64,000 bases of DNA, taken from NCBI RefSeq assembly GCF_047922965.1, contig NZ_CP150481.1, positions 868,001 to 932,000 of the forward strand. Reading direction: 5' to 3'. Below the pieces are notes generated by a model. That model saw only the letters and a program-made list of their open reading frames with translations. It was not told where the DNA came from and did no database searches. Position numbers and translations under genes: made by a program. Shown one piece after another: positions 18,919 to 27,590 of this stretch. This DNA comes from Neptunicella plasticusilytica. GTDB lineage: Bacteria; Pseudomonadota; Gammaproteobacteria; Enterobacterales; Alteromonadaceae. How positions within the stretch are numbered: position 1 is the first letter of the stretch; each line of letters opens with the position of its first letter.

Positions 18919-19665
18919 TTATTTTGACGAAGCTGGCAGTATATGGGTGAGGGAATACAAACCTCTGGTTTCGATCGTCTGTTTACGTACTTCTTCCAGT
19001 GCTTGTTTCTCGCTGGCTTCAAATAATGCGTTGATAAGACGATTAAAATGCTGATGCATGGTAGCGCGCGCCTGCTGGGTGTCGTGCTTTTTCAGCGCAT
19101 TGTAAATAGCGGTATGTTCGGCCAGCCGCATGCTGGCGCTTTGGCTGCATACGCCTTTATAAGCAGCCTGAACTTCCGGGCTGGTATCGCGAATTTTCCA
19201 CAAATTTTCTACCGCCATGGAGATGGCGTTATTGCGGGTAGCTGTAGAAATAATTAAATGGAATTCACGATCTGCGGCTTCCGAATCTATATCTTTGTCC
19301 ATCGCGATTAAGGTTTTATTCAGCCGTTCCAGCTCAATATCCGTGATAGTGGATGCCGCTAACGCTGCAGCTTCTCCTTCCACCAACGCGCGGGCCTGAG
19401 TCAGCTCAAAAGCACTGACTTTACGTTCATCATGGCTTTTGGTCTGGGCATTTTCGATAACATACACGCCGGAGCCGGTTTTAACTTCGACCCGCCCCCT
19501 GACTTCCAGCGCGATAATCGCCTCCCTGATAGTGGGGCGGCTAACATCGTAGGTTTCTGCCAGTTCCCTTTCCGGTGGCAAACGACTGCCCACAGGATAT
19601 TGTCCTGAGTCTATTATTCGCTCTATTTTTTCGACTATATTCCAGAATAATCGGCGATTTTTCAT
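18919..19665 (-). CDS. FadR-subfamily GntR regulator of the alginate locus
   Basis: 248 residues. The N-terminal winged helix (about 8-70) shows GQYPVGSRLPPERELAETY and SRPTIREAIIALEVRG, typical of GntR. The C-terminal all-helical FCD domain (about 95-230) binds a small carboxylate effector. FadR-type regulators bind TNGTNNNACNA-like palindromes, which fits the TTGGT-N(2-3)-ACCAA sites before the SDR, receptor/esterase and PL6 units. It is divergent from the PL6-PL17 operon. The effector may be KDG or DEH, which is inferred. It is an obvious candidate for local repressor. Confidence 0.88.
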   Translation of the reverse strand: MKNRRLFWNIVEKIERIIDSGQYPVGSRLPPERELAETYDVSRPTIREAIIALEVRGRVEVKTGSGVYVIENAQTKSHDERKVSAFELTQARALVEGEAAALAASTITDIELERLNKTLIAMDKDIDSEAADREFHLIISTATRNNAISMAVENLWKIRDTSPEVQAAYKGVCSQSASMRLAEHTAIYNALKKHDTQQARATMHQHFNRLINALFEASEKQALEEVRKQTIETRGLYSLTHILPASSK

Positions 19666-19827
19666 TTCTGCTCCTTACAGATCACCACTCGGGCCATGGG
19701 ATAACATTTATTCACCCACGCCCAATGGCTCTCATTATACTCTAATAGATTGACTCACCGAACAACTGTTGTTGTTATAACACTTTTTTTTATAAGGTCA
19801 AATTGGTAAAGTTTTCAAAAATCATTA

Positions 19828-19840
19828 TTGGTATTACCAA
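19828..19840. promoter_or_regulatory. Perfect GntR-type operator (site 3)
   Basis: TTGGTATTACCAA is a perfect TTGGT-N3-ACCAA palindrome between gntR and the PL6 gene. A degenerate second copy, TTGGTAATAACTAA, follows at 19851-19864. Confidence 0.65.
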
Positions 19841-19888
19841 ATTTGATATATTGGTAATAACTAATATGGGTATTTTATAAATATTGGT

Positions 19889-19918
19889 TTGACATCTTGG
19901 TCTATACCTGGTTACATT
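19889..19918 (+). promoter_or_regulatory. Sigma70-like promoter of the PL6-PL17 operon
   Basis: TTGACA (19889-19894), an 18-bp spacer and TACATT (19913-19918). It lies 25-60 bp downstream of the GntR palindromes. Confidence 0.5.
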
Positions 19919-20103
19919 GTGTTAACTAAACAGGTGTGTATGCCGAGAGTTGGAACAATGTTGGCCATAACAAAACAAAACAAGATTACCCGTTGTAAAG
20001 GTATTCTGGCGAACCCCGCATTACTGCAAGCCCTAAAGTTGCCGGCTGGTTCTGCAACAGTAAACCGCTTCCTGTCTGTCCGTGCTAACCGGATAGCAAA
20101 ACA

Positions 20104-20160
20104 CGGGAAAAGAGTGGAGCTCCACATAACCGCACTTATGCTGGAGCTTTGTTTTTCCCG
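20104..20160 (+). promoter_or_regulatory. Nested hairpin at the PL6 start, possible attenuator
   Basis: Outer arms CGGGAAAA (20104-20111) and TTTTCCCG (20153-20160) enclose inner arms AGCTCCA (20118-20124) and TGGAGCT (20142-20148). The inner stem is followed by a T-rich run (20148-20156), as in an intrinsic terminator. The chosen ATG (20138) sits in the inner loop. Regulatory use is an inference. Confidence 0.35.
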
Positions 20161-22468
20161 CGCTTATCAAAGTTACATTTCTGCATTCAAGCTTTACGAC
20201 TCTATAAGCCGCAATTTTTTAGCTTATAGCTTGTTAATGGTGATGCTGATAACCAGCCATGCCACATGGGGCAAAGACTGGATGGTGAAAGATCAGAAGC
20301 AGTTTAAACAGGCGGTAAAGCAACTCCAGCCCGGTGATAGCGTGACGCTGGCTGATGGTACCTGGACTGACTTTGACATGGTTTTTAAGGCGACGGGTAC
20401 AGCAGACAAACCCGTTAGCCTGCGCGCCCAAACCGCAGGCAAGGTGATATTGTCAGGACAATCCAGCTTACGACTTGCCGGTCAGTATTTGCTGGTGTCC
20501 GGACTGGTGTTTAAAAACGGCTATTCACCTATTGGCGAGGTGATTTCATTCCGGCGCAACAGTCAGGATTTAGCCTTCCACAGCCGTGTGACCGAAGTGG
20601 TAATTGATAATTACAATAATCCGAATAAATTTGATGAAGACAAATGGGTGGTGATGTACGGCCAATATAACCGTTTCGATCATAGTCATCTGGTAGGTAA
20701 AAAGAATGCTGGTGTCACCATGGCGGTGAGGCTGGATTCAACCCTGAGTCAGCAAAATCACCACCGCATTGATCATAACTATTTTGGCCCCAGACCGGTT
20801 CTTGGTTCAAACGGTGGGGAAACCTTGCGTATCGGCACCAGCAAATATTCGCTGTCGGACTCTTTTACTCTGGTTGAAAACAACTACTTTGATCGCTGTA
20901 ATGGCGAAGTGGAGATTATCTCCAACAAATCGGGCAAAAACACCTATCGGAACAATGTGTTTTTTGAGTCGCGCGGCACCTTAACCTTGCGACATGGCAA
21001 CGGTAATCTGGTCGAAAATAATGTGTTTTTGGGTAATGGCCAGGATCATACCGGCGGGATCCGCATTATTAACCGCGATCAAATTGTACGTAATAACTAT
21101 CTTGAAGGCTTGACCGGTTACCGTTTTGGCAGTGGTCTAACCGTGATGAACGGTGTACCTAACTCTAAAATCAATCGCTATCATCAGGTCAGGAATGCGC
21201 TGATTGAGCATAACAGTCTGATCAATGTGGACAACATTCAATTAGCCGCAGGCAGCGATCAGGAACGTACTGCAACGCCAGTAGACAGCAGCATGCGTCT
21301 TAACCTGATTGTCAACCAGTCAGGCTCGGACGGCATCACCCTGTTTGATGATGTCAGCGGTATCCAGTTTTCTGATAACCTGCTGCATAAGGTTGCCAAA
21401 CCGACCATCAAAAGCGGCTTTGACAGCGCCAATATTGACATGCAGAGAGCTGCCAACGGATTGCTCTACCCAGTGGATAAACAATATCGCCACTGGGGGG
21501 CTTCTACTGATCTGCAACCGATAGACAAAAATCAGACCGGGGTAAGCTGGTACCCTAAAACCGAACCTGTTATTGCCTTTGATTCTGGCCAGTCTCATCA
21601 GGTTTTGGCCGATGAAGGGGCATTAGCTGCCGCTATCGAACGGGCCCAAAGCGGTGACATACTCGTGTTGGCGGCCGGGCAGTACCATATCAGCAAGATA
21701 CTGCCAATCAACAAGGTATTGACCTTGCGTGCAGACAAGCCGGGAAAGGTGGATATTTATTTTCATCGCTCGACCCTGTTCGATATACAGGATGACGGCA
21801 GCCTAAAATTGTCCGGTTTAACCGTTAACGGCCAGTATGCACCGGATGCCGCCGGTAACAAGGTGGTTCGCACATCAACGTTACCGATGATCCAGAATTA
21901 TCGCCTGGTGGTTGAAGATTGCCTGATTGAAAACCTTAACATTAATCACTCGTTTCATTTTCTGGATGCCGGCAAGCGCAGTTTTGCCGACAGGATCAGC
22001 CTTAAAGACAACGTATTTAATCATATCAGTGGTGATATTTTGCGACTGAATAAAGAAACCGATGATCTGGGTATTTATAACGCCGAGTATGTCACTCTTA
22101 CCGATAACCAGTTTGACGATGTGGGCGGGGCGCTGATTAAGCTGTATCGCGGCGGTACCGATGAAAGTACTTTTGGACCTCATTATCTGATGCAGGGTAA
22201 TGCGTTGCGCAACATAGGTGGTAGCCGCCGCAATAAACAGCAAGCATCGGTATGGCTACATGGTGTACAGGTTAGCCGTATCGACAACAACCAGTTCTAT
22301 AATAGCCAACCCGTGGTGATCCAGCATACTGTTGGAGAGCCACAAACTTATGTTCAGCATAATCTGTTTGCAGATACCGCGGCACCCGATGTTCAGGAGC
22401 TGGTCAATATAGGTGCGATGACGGCTTATTTGTCGGACAACCAGATCATTGAATCTCATCAGCAGTAA
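20138..22468 (+). CDS. PL6 alginate lyase, two-domain beta-helix
   Basis: 776 residues from ATG 20138, which gives a long signal region ending LLMVMLITSHATWG before KDWMV. The start is uncertain because no good ribosome site is seen and the frame is open further upstream. The N-terminal beta-helix (about 45-420) has the PL6 motifs NGGETLRIGTSKYS, EIISNKS and TLTLRHGNG. Lys264 and Arg285 are spaced 21 residues apart, as are catalytic Lys220 and Arg241 of AlyGC, a PL6 enzyme of Glaciecola. A second beta-helix domain (about 490-770) makes it the long AlyGC-like form. It should cut alginate by beta-elimination outside the inner membrane. It forms an operon with the PL17, KdgF, MFS and KdgK genes. 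Confidence 0.9.
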   Translation: MLELCFSRAYQSYISAFKLYDSISRNFLAYSLLMVMLITSHATWGKDWMVKDQKQFKQAVKQLQPGDSVTLADGTWTDFDMVFKATGTADKPVSLRAQTAGKVILSGQSSLRLAGQYLLVSGLVFKNGYSPIGEVISFRRNSQDLAFHSRVTEVVIDNYNNPNKFDEDKWVVMYGQYNRFDHSHLVGKKNAGVTMAVRLDSTLSQQNHHRIDHNYFGPRPVLGSNGGETLRIGTSKYSLSDSFTLVENNYFDRCNGEVEIISNKSGKNTYRNNVFFESRGTLTLRHGNGNLVENNVFLGNGQDHTGGIRIINRDQIVRNNYLEGLTGYRFGSGLTVMNGVPNSKINRYHQVRNALIEHNSLINVDNIQLAAGSDQERTATPVDSSMRLNLIVNQSGSDGITLFDDVSGIQFSDNLLHKVAKPTIKSGFDSANIDMQRAANGLLYPVDKQYRHWGASTDLQPIDKNQTGVSWYPKTEPVIAFDSGQSHQVLADEGALAAAIERAQSGDILVLAAGQYHISKILPINKVLTLRADKPGKVDIYFHRSTLFDIQDDGSLKLSGLTVNGQYAPDAAGNKVVRTSTLPMIQNYRLVVEDCLIENLNINHSFHFLDAGKRSFADRISLKDNVFNHISGDILRLNKETDDLGIYNAEYVTLTDNQFDDVGGALIKLYRGGTDESTFGPHYLMQGNALRNIGGSRRNKQQASVWLHGVQVSRIDNNQFYNSQPVVIQHTVGEPQTYVQHNLFADTAAPDVQELVNIGAMTAYLSDNQIIESHQQ

Positions 22469-22478
22469 GGAAGATAAC

Positions 22479-24719
22479 GTGCAATCACTCTGTTTAATTC
22501 ACGCTAATAAAGTGTTTTTTCAAACCCTAATCCTGTGTTGCCTGTTGTGCATCAGTTGCATTGGCTCAGCCAACGCTGGCGAAAGTGACTCTCATCCAAC
22601 CCTGCTATTTAATGCTCAACAAGTGGATCAAATGCGCGAGGCGATTAATCAGCCGGGGCGTTTCCGTGATGCATTTGTTGCCTTGCGTGACAGCGTGGAT
22701 AAAAGAATACAACAGCCGGTTGAGGTACCGCAGCCACTGGATGCCGGTGGTGGCTACAGCCATGAAAAACACAAGAAAAACTATCAGTTAATTAACGATG
22801 CCGGGATGCTTTATCAGCTTAGCGGTAAGCGCAAGTATGCTGACTATGTCAAACAGATGTTGTTGCAGTACGCCGCGATGTATCCGGATTTACCCTTGCA
22901 TCCTAAACGCAAAGAACAATCCCCCGGACGACTGTTTTGGCAAAGCTTGAACGAGGCGGTCTGGCTGGTGTACAGCATTCAGGGCTACGATGCGATCATT
23001 CCTGCCCTGACAAAGCAAGAGCAGGATAATATCGAGCAAAACCTGTTTCGACCCGTGGCGTTGTTTTTGTCAGAGCAATCTCCGCAAACTTTTAACAAGA
23101 TCCATAACCATGGTACCTGGGCTACTGCCGCCGTCGGTATGGCCGGTTATGTGCTGGGCGAGCACGAGTGGGTAGAAAAAGCCCTGTTAGGGTTGGACAA
23201 GTCTGGCAAAGGCGGGTTTCTGCGGCAGATGGATGAACTGTTTTCGCCACAAGGTTATTACAACGAAGGTCCCTATTATCAGCGCTACGCGTTAATGCCT
23301 TTTGTCCTGTTTGCCAAGGCTATTGAGACCAATGAACCGCAGCGCCACATTTTTGCCCAGCGAGACGGTATTCTGTTAAAAGCGATCCATACCACTATTG
23401 AATTGAGTTACAACAATCTGTTTTTTCCGATTAATGATGCGCTTAAAGATAAGGGACTGGATACGGCGGAATTAGTTTATGGGGTTGAGATTGCCTATGG
23501 CTTGACGGGCGATAGACAGTTGTTATCTATTGCCGAAAAACAGGATCAGATTCACCTTAATGCCGACGGTTTGAAAGTGGCACAAGCACTGGATAACAAT
23601 TTGCAGCAGCCTTTCCAGTTCAAGTCCCTGCAACTCAACGATGGTGCCAAAGGAGAGCAGGGAGCGTTGATCATTATGCGTGAAACCCGGCAAAACAATG
23701 ATCAGGCATTGGTGTTTAAAGCCACCGCGCAAGGCTTGGGGCACGGACACTTTGACAAGCTCAACTATCTGTTTTACGACCATCAATCGGAAGTGGTGAC
23801 CGATTATGGTGCCGCGCGTTTCCTGAATGTGGAAGCCAAGTACGGTGGTCATTATTTGCCGGAAAATGACAGCTATGCCAAGCAGACGGTGGCGCATAAT
23901 ACCCTGGTGGTCGATCAGACCAGTCACTTTAACGGCAATACCAAACTGGGTAACAGTTTGCACCCGCAAGTACAGTTTTTTGCCAAAAATGCTCAGGTGC
24001 AAATTGCTTCTGCCAGTATGCAGGGTGCCTATCCTGATGTGACCTTTGAGCGCACCCAGGCGCTGATCCATCATCCTGATATTCCGCGTCCTTTTGTGGT
24101 GGATATCCTGACTGTTGAGAGCCAAAAACAGCATCAATATGATTTGCCGGTGCACTATAACGGCCAGTTTATGGATGCCAACTTTACCCTTGATGCCAAT
24201 ACTGACGGTTGGAAACCTTTAGGTGATAAAGCCGGCTATCAACATTTATGGCAAACCGCCCAGGCAAGCCCACAGCACAAATTGGCCAAGGTCACCTGGT
24301 TGAATAATGGCCGCTTTTATACCCATAGCACTATGGCTACAAAAGGGATACAAGTGCTGTTTACCCAAACCGGGGCCCAGGATCCTAATTTTAATCTGCG
24401 CACCGAGAACGCCTTTATACTGCGGCTGCCGTCCGCCGGTCATGCCCGTTTTGTCAGTGTGCTCGAGCCGCATGGCGACTATAACCCGGGTAAGGAATTT
24501 ACCTTGCAAAGCCATAGCCGACTGAAGGATCTGGATTTTACACAGCAGCAGGATTTGTCTGCGCTAGTGATGACATTTAGCCATGGTGTAAAACTGATGC
24601 TGGTGTATCAGCAAGGTCATCAACAGGCTGAAGGTCACCATCGTTTTGATTATCAGGGAAAGCAATATCAGTTCGACGGCCGAATGAAGCTGTTTGAACT
24701 GCCGGAACAGGTTAACTAA
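22479..24719 (+). CDS. PL17 oligoalginate lyase (heparinase II/III-like)
   Basis: 746 residues from GTG 22479, chosen because AAGGAAG (22467-22473) lies 5 nt upstream. It starts with a signal peptide (hydrophobic run ending CIGSANAGES), then an alpha/alpha toroid (about 50-400) and a beta-sandwich heparinase II/III domain. Asn210-His211 in KIHNHGTW and Tyr267 in NEGPYYQRY align with catalytic Asn201, His202 and Tyr258 of Alg17c of Saccharophagus at a constant offset of nine. PL17 enzymes release unsaturated monouronate from the ends of alginate oligomers. It starts 10 nt after the PL6 stop, and its last base overlaps the kdgF start (TAATG). Confidence 0.93.
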   Translation: MQSLCLIHANKVFFQTLILCCLLCISCIGSANAGESDSHPTLLFNAQQVDQMREAINQPGRFRDAFVALRDSVDKRIQQPVEVPQPLDAGGGYSHEKHKKNYQLINDAGMLYQLSGKRKYADYVKQMLLQYAAMYPDLPLHPKRKEQSPGRLFWQSLNEAVWLVYSIQGYDAIIPALTKQEQDNIEQNLFRPVALFLSEQSPQTFNKIHNHGTWATAAVGMAGYVLGEHEWVEKALLGLDKSGKGGFLRQMDELFSPQGYYNEGPYYQRYALMPFVLFAKAIETNEPQRHIFAQRDGILLKAIHTTIELSYNNLFFPINDALKDKGLDTAELVYGVEIAYGLTGDRQLLSIAEKQDQIHLNADGLKVAQALDNNLQQPFQFKSLQLNDGAKGEQGALIIMRETRQNNDQALVFKATAQGLGHGHFDKLNYLFYDHQSEVVTDYGAARFLNVEAKYGGHYLPENDSYAKQTVAHNTLVVDQTSHFNGNTKLGNSLHPQVQFFAKNAQVQIASASMQGAYPDVTFERTQALIHHPDIPRPFVVDILTVESQKQHQYDLPVHYNGQFMDANFTLDANTDGWKPLGDKAGYQHLWQTAQASPQHKLAKVTWLNNGRFYTHSTMATKGIQVLFTQTGAQDPNFNLRTENAFILRLPSAGHARFVSVLEPHGDYNPGKEFTLQSHSRLKDLDFTQQQDLSALVMTFSHGVKLMLVYQQGHQQAEGHHRFDYQGKQYQFDGRMKLFELPEQVN

Positions 24720-25057
24720 TGATGCCAAGTGAAAGATTTATTCTGGGTGCCAGCCACCCGGTACAGCAACTGGAAGGCGGGATTTCCCGCCAGATTATGG
24801 GCTATGACGAACAATTGATGCTGGTCAAGGTGTGGTTTAGTGATGATTCGATTGGCTATGTCCATGAGCATTTTCATTCGCAAGTGACTTATGTCGAGAG
24901 CGGCGAATTTGAAGTCAGTATTGATGGTGAAGTCAGGCTAATGACCGCCGGTGACAGTTTCTATATTCCGCCGCATATCAAGCACGGCGCGGTGTGTAAA
25001 AAAGCCGGTGTACTTATCGATACCTTTAGTCCGGTGCGTAAGGATTTTTTAGAATAG
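24719..25057 (+). CDS. kdgF: KdgF-like cupin, uronate linearisation
   Basis: 112 residues, a single small cupin. Metal ligands expected for KdgF are visible: His49, His51 and Gln55 in HEHFHSQ, and His89 in HIKHG. Asp101 and Phe103 in DTFSPVR match conserved active-site residues. KdgF converts 4,5-unsaturated monouronates from alginate or pectin lyases into the open-chain keto form (DEH/DKI). The start codon overlaps the PL17 stop, so translation is probably coupled. Confidence 0.9.
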   Translation: MMPSERFILGASHPVQQLEGGISRQIMGYDEQLMLVKVWFSDDSIGYVHEHFHSQVTYVESGEFEVSIDGEVRLMTAGDSFYIPPHIKHGAVCKKAGVLIDTFSPVRKDFLE

Positions 25058-25105
25058 CCACCCGGGTTGTTTACTGCATCCCTTATTCAGGAGTAACGAA
25101 TAATA

Positions 25106-26413
25106 ATGAAACTAACAGGTTTACGTTGGTGGGTAATCGCATTAATCGCGCTTGCTACTGTCATCAACTATATCGACCGTCAGGCGCTGAGTGTGCTTTG
25201 GCCAGATATTGTTGAAAAACTATTCCCGGACGAGTCGGCGCTGGAGCGCAAGCAGATATACGCCAATATCTCGATTGTTTTTGTGTTCGCCTATGCCTTT
25301 GGTCAAGCCATATTCGGTAAAATATTTGATTGGGTCGGCACGCGTATCGGTTTTGTCTTGTCGATAGGTGTCTGGTCGCTGGCAACTATTCTGCATGCGT
25401 TTGCGCAAGGCGTATTAAGTTTCAGTTTTTTTCGGGCTATCCTGGGGGTGGCAGAAGCGGGAAACTGGCCGGGCGCTGCCAAGGGCAATGCTGAATGGTT
25501 TCCCACCAAAGAGCGGGCGCTAGCGCAAGGGATCTTTAATTCCGGCGCGGCTATTGGTGGCATTATCGCTATTCCTTTAATTGCATTCTTAACTGTTTAC
25601 TTTAGCTGGCAAATGATCTTTGTTGTGATTGGTTTGGTTGGTTTGCTGTGGCTTATCCCGTGGATTATTTTGGTTAAAGCGCCTCCGGGCTCTCACCCCT
25701 GGATTACCGAACATGAGCGCGAATATATATTAACCGGGCAACGAACTAGTGACTCCACTGATGACGACTTAGAGTCTGATAGCGATGAATACTGCCCGTC
25801 GACGGCAGAATTACTGGCGCGTAAGCAAAGTTGGGGGGTGATTATCGCGTCTGCGGCAATTGATCCTATCTGGTGGTTGTTTGTTTTCTGGATCCCTATT
25901 TATCTGAATGAAGTCTACGGGATGGATGTCAAATCTATTGGTATTTACGGCTGGGTTCCCTATGTTGGAGCGATGTTGGGGGCCTGGTTTGGTGGTTTGC
26001 TGGCGCAAAACAGACTCAAGGCCGGCTGGAGTACCGATAAAACCCGTAAATTTGCGATTACTTTGGGCTGCTTGATCATGTTGCCATCATTGTTAGCCAT
26101 GGCCAATCCCGGGGCTCCGTCGATAGCGGTGCTGATAATGGCGGTGATCTTATTTGGCTTTCAGACAGCAATTGGCAATGTACAAACCTTAGCCAGTGAC
26201 CTGCTGGGCAAAAAAGCGGTGGGTACGCTGTCAGGTTTTGCAGGTATGGCCGCTAAGTTAGGTGCAGTGGGGTTAACCTCACTGGTGCCTATCCTGACTG
26301 CTGATGGTAACTACACCCCGGCATTTGTCATCGGTGCCTCTCTGGCCATTATTGCTGCCGCAGCGGTCTGGATCCTGATCCCCAAAATAGAGCCACTAAA
26401 GAGGCCAGACTAA
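25106..26413 (+). CDS. MFS transporter, hexuronate/uronate (ExuT-like)
   Basis: 435 residues with 12 predicted membrane helices, of the anion:cation symporter (ACS) branch of the major facilitator superfamily. The N-terminal INYIDRQALSVLWPDI and EAGNWPGAAKGNAEWFP segments are characteristic of ExuT and related sugar-acid symporters. It probably imports DEH or other monouronates across the inner membrane by proton symport. It lies 48 nt after kdgF and 4 nt before the KDG kinase gene, in the same operon. Substrate is inferred from the neighbours. Confidence 0.9.
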   Translation: MKLTGLRWWVIALIALATVINYIDRQALSVLWPDIVEKLFPDESALERKQIYANISIVFVFAYAFGQAIFGKIFDWVGTRIGFVLSIGVWSLATILHAFAQGVLSFSFFRAILGVAEAGNWPGAAKGNAEWFPTKERALAQGIFNSGAAIGGIIAIPLIAFLTVYFSWQMIFVVIGLVGLLWLIPWIILVKAPPGSHPWITEHEREYILTGQRTSDSTDDDLESDSDEYCPSTAELLARKQSWGVIIASAAIDPIWWLFVFWIPIYLNEVYGMDVKSIGIYGWVPYVGAMLGAWFGGLLAQNRLKAGWSTDKTRKFAITLGCLIMLPSLLAMANPGAPSIAVLIMAVILFGFQTAIGNVQTLASDLLGKKAVGTLSGFAGMAAKLGAVGLTSLVPILTADGNYTPAFVIGASLAIIAAAAVWILIPKIEPLKRPD

Positions 26414-26417
26414 GTCA

Positions 26418-27359
26418 ATGAACACTATTTGTTTTATCGGCGAGTGCATGCTGGAGCTGCGTGAAGACGAGCAGGGCAGAATGCAGCAATCCTTTGCCGG
26501 AGATGCGTATAACAGCGCAGTTTATCTCAAGCGCACTTTTGGACAGCAACACGTCAGTTTTATGACTGCATTGGGTAATGACCGGATTAGCCAGAAAATG
26601 CGTGATACTTTTATCAGCGAAGACATTGCAACAGCAAGTCTGTTACTCGCCAGTGAACAGCAGCCGGGAATTTATCTGGTACAAACCGATGAGCAGGGAG
26701 AGCGTTCGTTTTTATATTGGCGCTCCCAATCAGCCGCCAGAACTATGATGCAGTCTGTGACCCAAGAGGTGATTGATTCACTCAAGCACGCCAAAGTCTT
26801 GTTCTTTTCCGGTATTACCCTGGCAGTGATGGTAGCCGAGCAGCGGCCGTTATTCTGGGCCATGCTGACGCAATTAAAAAACGCGGGTGTGCAGATTGTA
26901 TTTGATCCCAATTATCGCCAGCGGCTATGGCAAAGCGAACAGCAAACCCGTCAGCAATACCAGTTGGCGTTTGAAATGTGTGATCTGATGTTGCCCGGTG
27001 TGGAAGATTTTCACAGCTTGTACGGCCTCAATTCTGTTGAACAGATTATCGCGTTTTGCCAGCCGTTTAATATTGTTGAGCTGGTTATCAAAGATGGTGC
27101 TAATCAGGTGGTTACAGTGCTACAGGGGAAGAAGGATTATCACAATATTGTGCCGGTGGAACAGGTGATCGATACCACCTCGGCCGGAGACGCGTTTAAT
27201 GGTGTTTATCTTGGGGCTCGCGCCAGCGGTAGGGATGTGGCTGAAGCCGTTCATATGGCGGCTAAAGCAGCAGGATTTGTGATCCGTTATCCCGGCGCTA
27301 TTGTTCCGGCTGACAACTATCAATATTTCGCCAACAGCTTGATTGGTGAAGAGCAGTAA
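26418..27359 (+). CDS. kdgK: 2-keto-3-deoxygluconate kinase (PfkB family), alginate-locus copy
   Basis: 313 residues. The ribokinase/PfkB fold shows FIGECMLELRED at the N-terminus, SFAGDAYNSAVYL substrate contacts, and the DTTSAGDAF anion-hole motif with catalytic Asp258. It phosphorylates KDG to KDPG. A clear paralogue sits in the pectin operon at 49657-50595, with much of the N-terminal region conserved. It is the last gene of the lyase operon before a 231-bp gap. Confidence 0.92.
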   Translation: MNTICFIGECMLELREDEQGRMQQSFAGDAYNSAVYLKRTFGQQHVSFMTALGNDRISQKMRDTFISEDIATASLLLASEQQPGIYLVQTDEQGERSFLYWRSQSAARTMMQSVTQEVIDSLKHAKVLFFSGITLAVMVAEQRPLFWAMLTQLKNAGVQIVFDPNYRQRLWQSEQQTRQQYQLAFEMCDLMLPGVEDFHSLYGLNSVEQIIAFCQPFNIVELVIKDGANQVVTVLQGKKDYHNIVPVEQVIDTTSAGDAFNGVYLGARASGRDVAEAVHMAAKAAGFVIRYPGAIVPADNYQYFANSLIGEEQ

Positions 27360-27534
27360 ATAGTTAATATTTGAATAAAAAAATTGCTATTTAAACCTAA
27401 GAATTAATATATGAACAAAAAAGCGTAGTCCGGTTGCGTCATTTTTATATTTCGAATTAGTCTATCAATTAAGTTATTTATAACAATATTCAGCCTCGAT
27501 AGCTGAAAATTTAAAATCCTACAACAGTTGGTTT

Positions 27535-27566
27535 CGTACGCCTAATTTGGCGTGCGGCGGGTTTTT
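27535..27566 (+). terminator. Possible terminator between kdgK and pntAa
   Basis: CGTACGCC and GGCGTGCG can pair (one G-T) around TAATTT. A T5 run begins 6 nt after the stem, which is later than usual. It could instead be a leader structure of pntAa. Confidence 0.35.
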
Positions 27567-27590
27567 ATGTGTCAATTTTAAGGGGAATAT

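Larger units (their letters stand above)
19666..20137. other. Regulatory region and long leader upstream of the PL6 operon
   Basis: No gene is called here. The first part (to about 19890) is AT-rich and holds the GntR sites. The rest (about 19925-20137) would be a roughly 210-nt 5' leader if the promoter at 19889-19918 is used. The plus frame happens to be open through the leader, but the translated segment is basic and unlike a signal peptide. Its TTG start at 19889 would sit on the -35 box. Confidence 0.55.

Noticed and set aside
19889..20137. N-terminal extension of the PL6 protein from a TTG at 19889
   Set aside because: The TTG is the -35 box of a good promoter, no ribosome site precedes it, and the extension is basic and would bury the signal peptide. 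Treated as leader RNA.
23523..24155. Minus-strand 210-codon frame opposite the PL17 lyase
   Set aside because: A shadow frame of a well-supported enzyme with no domain pattern.
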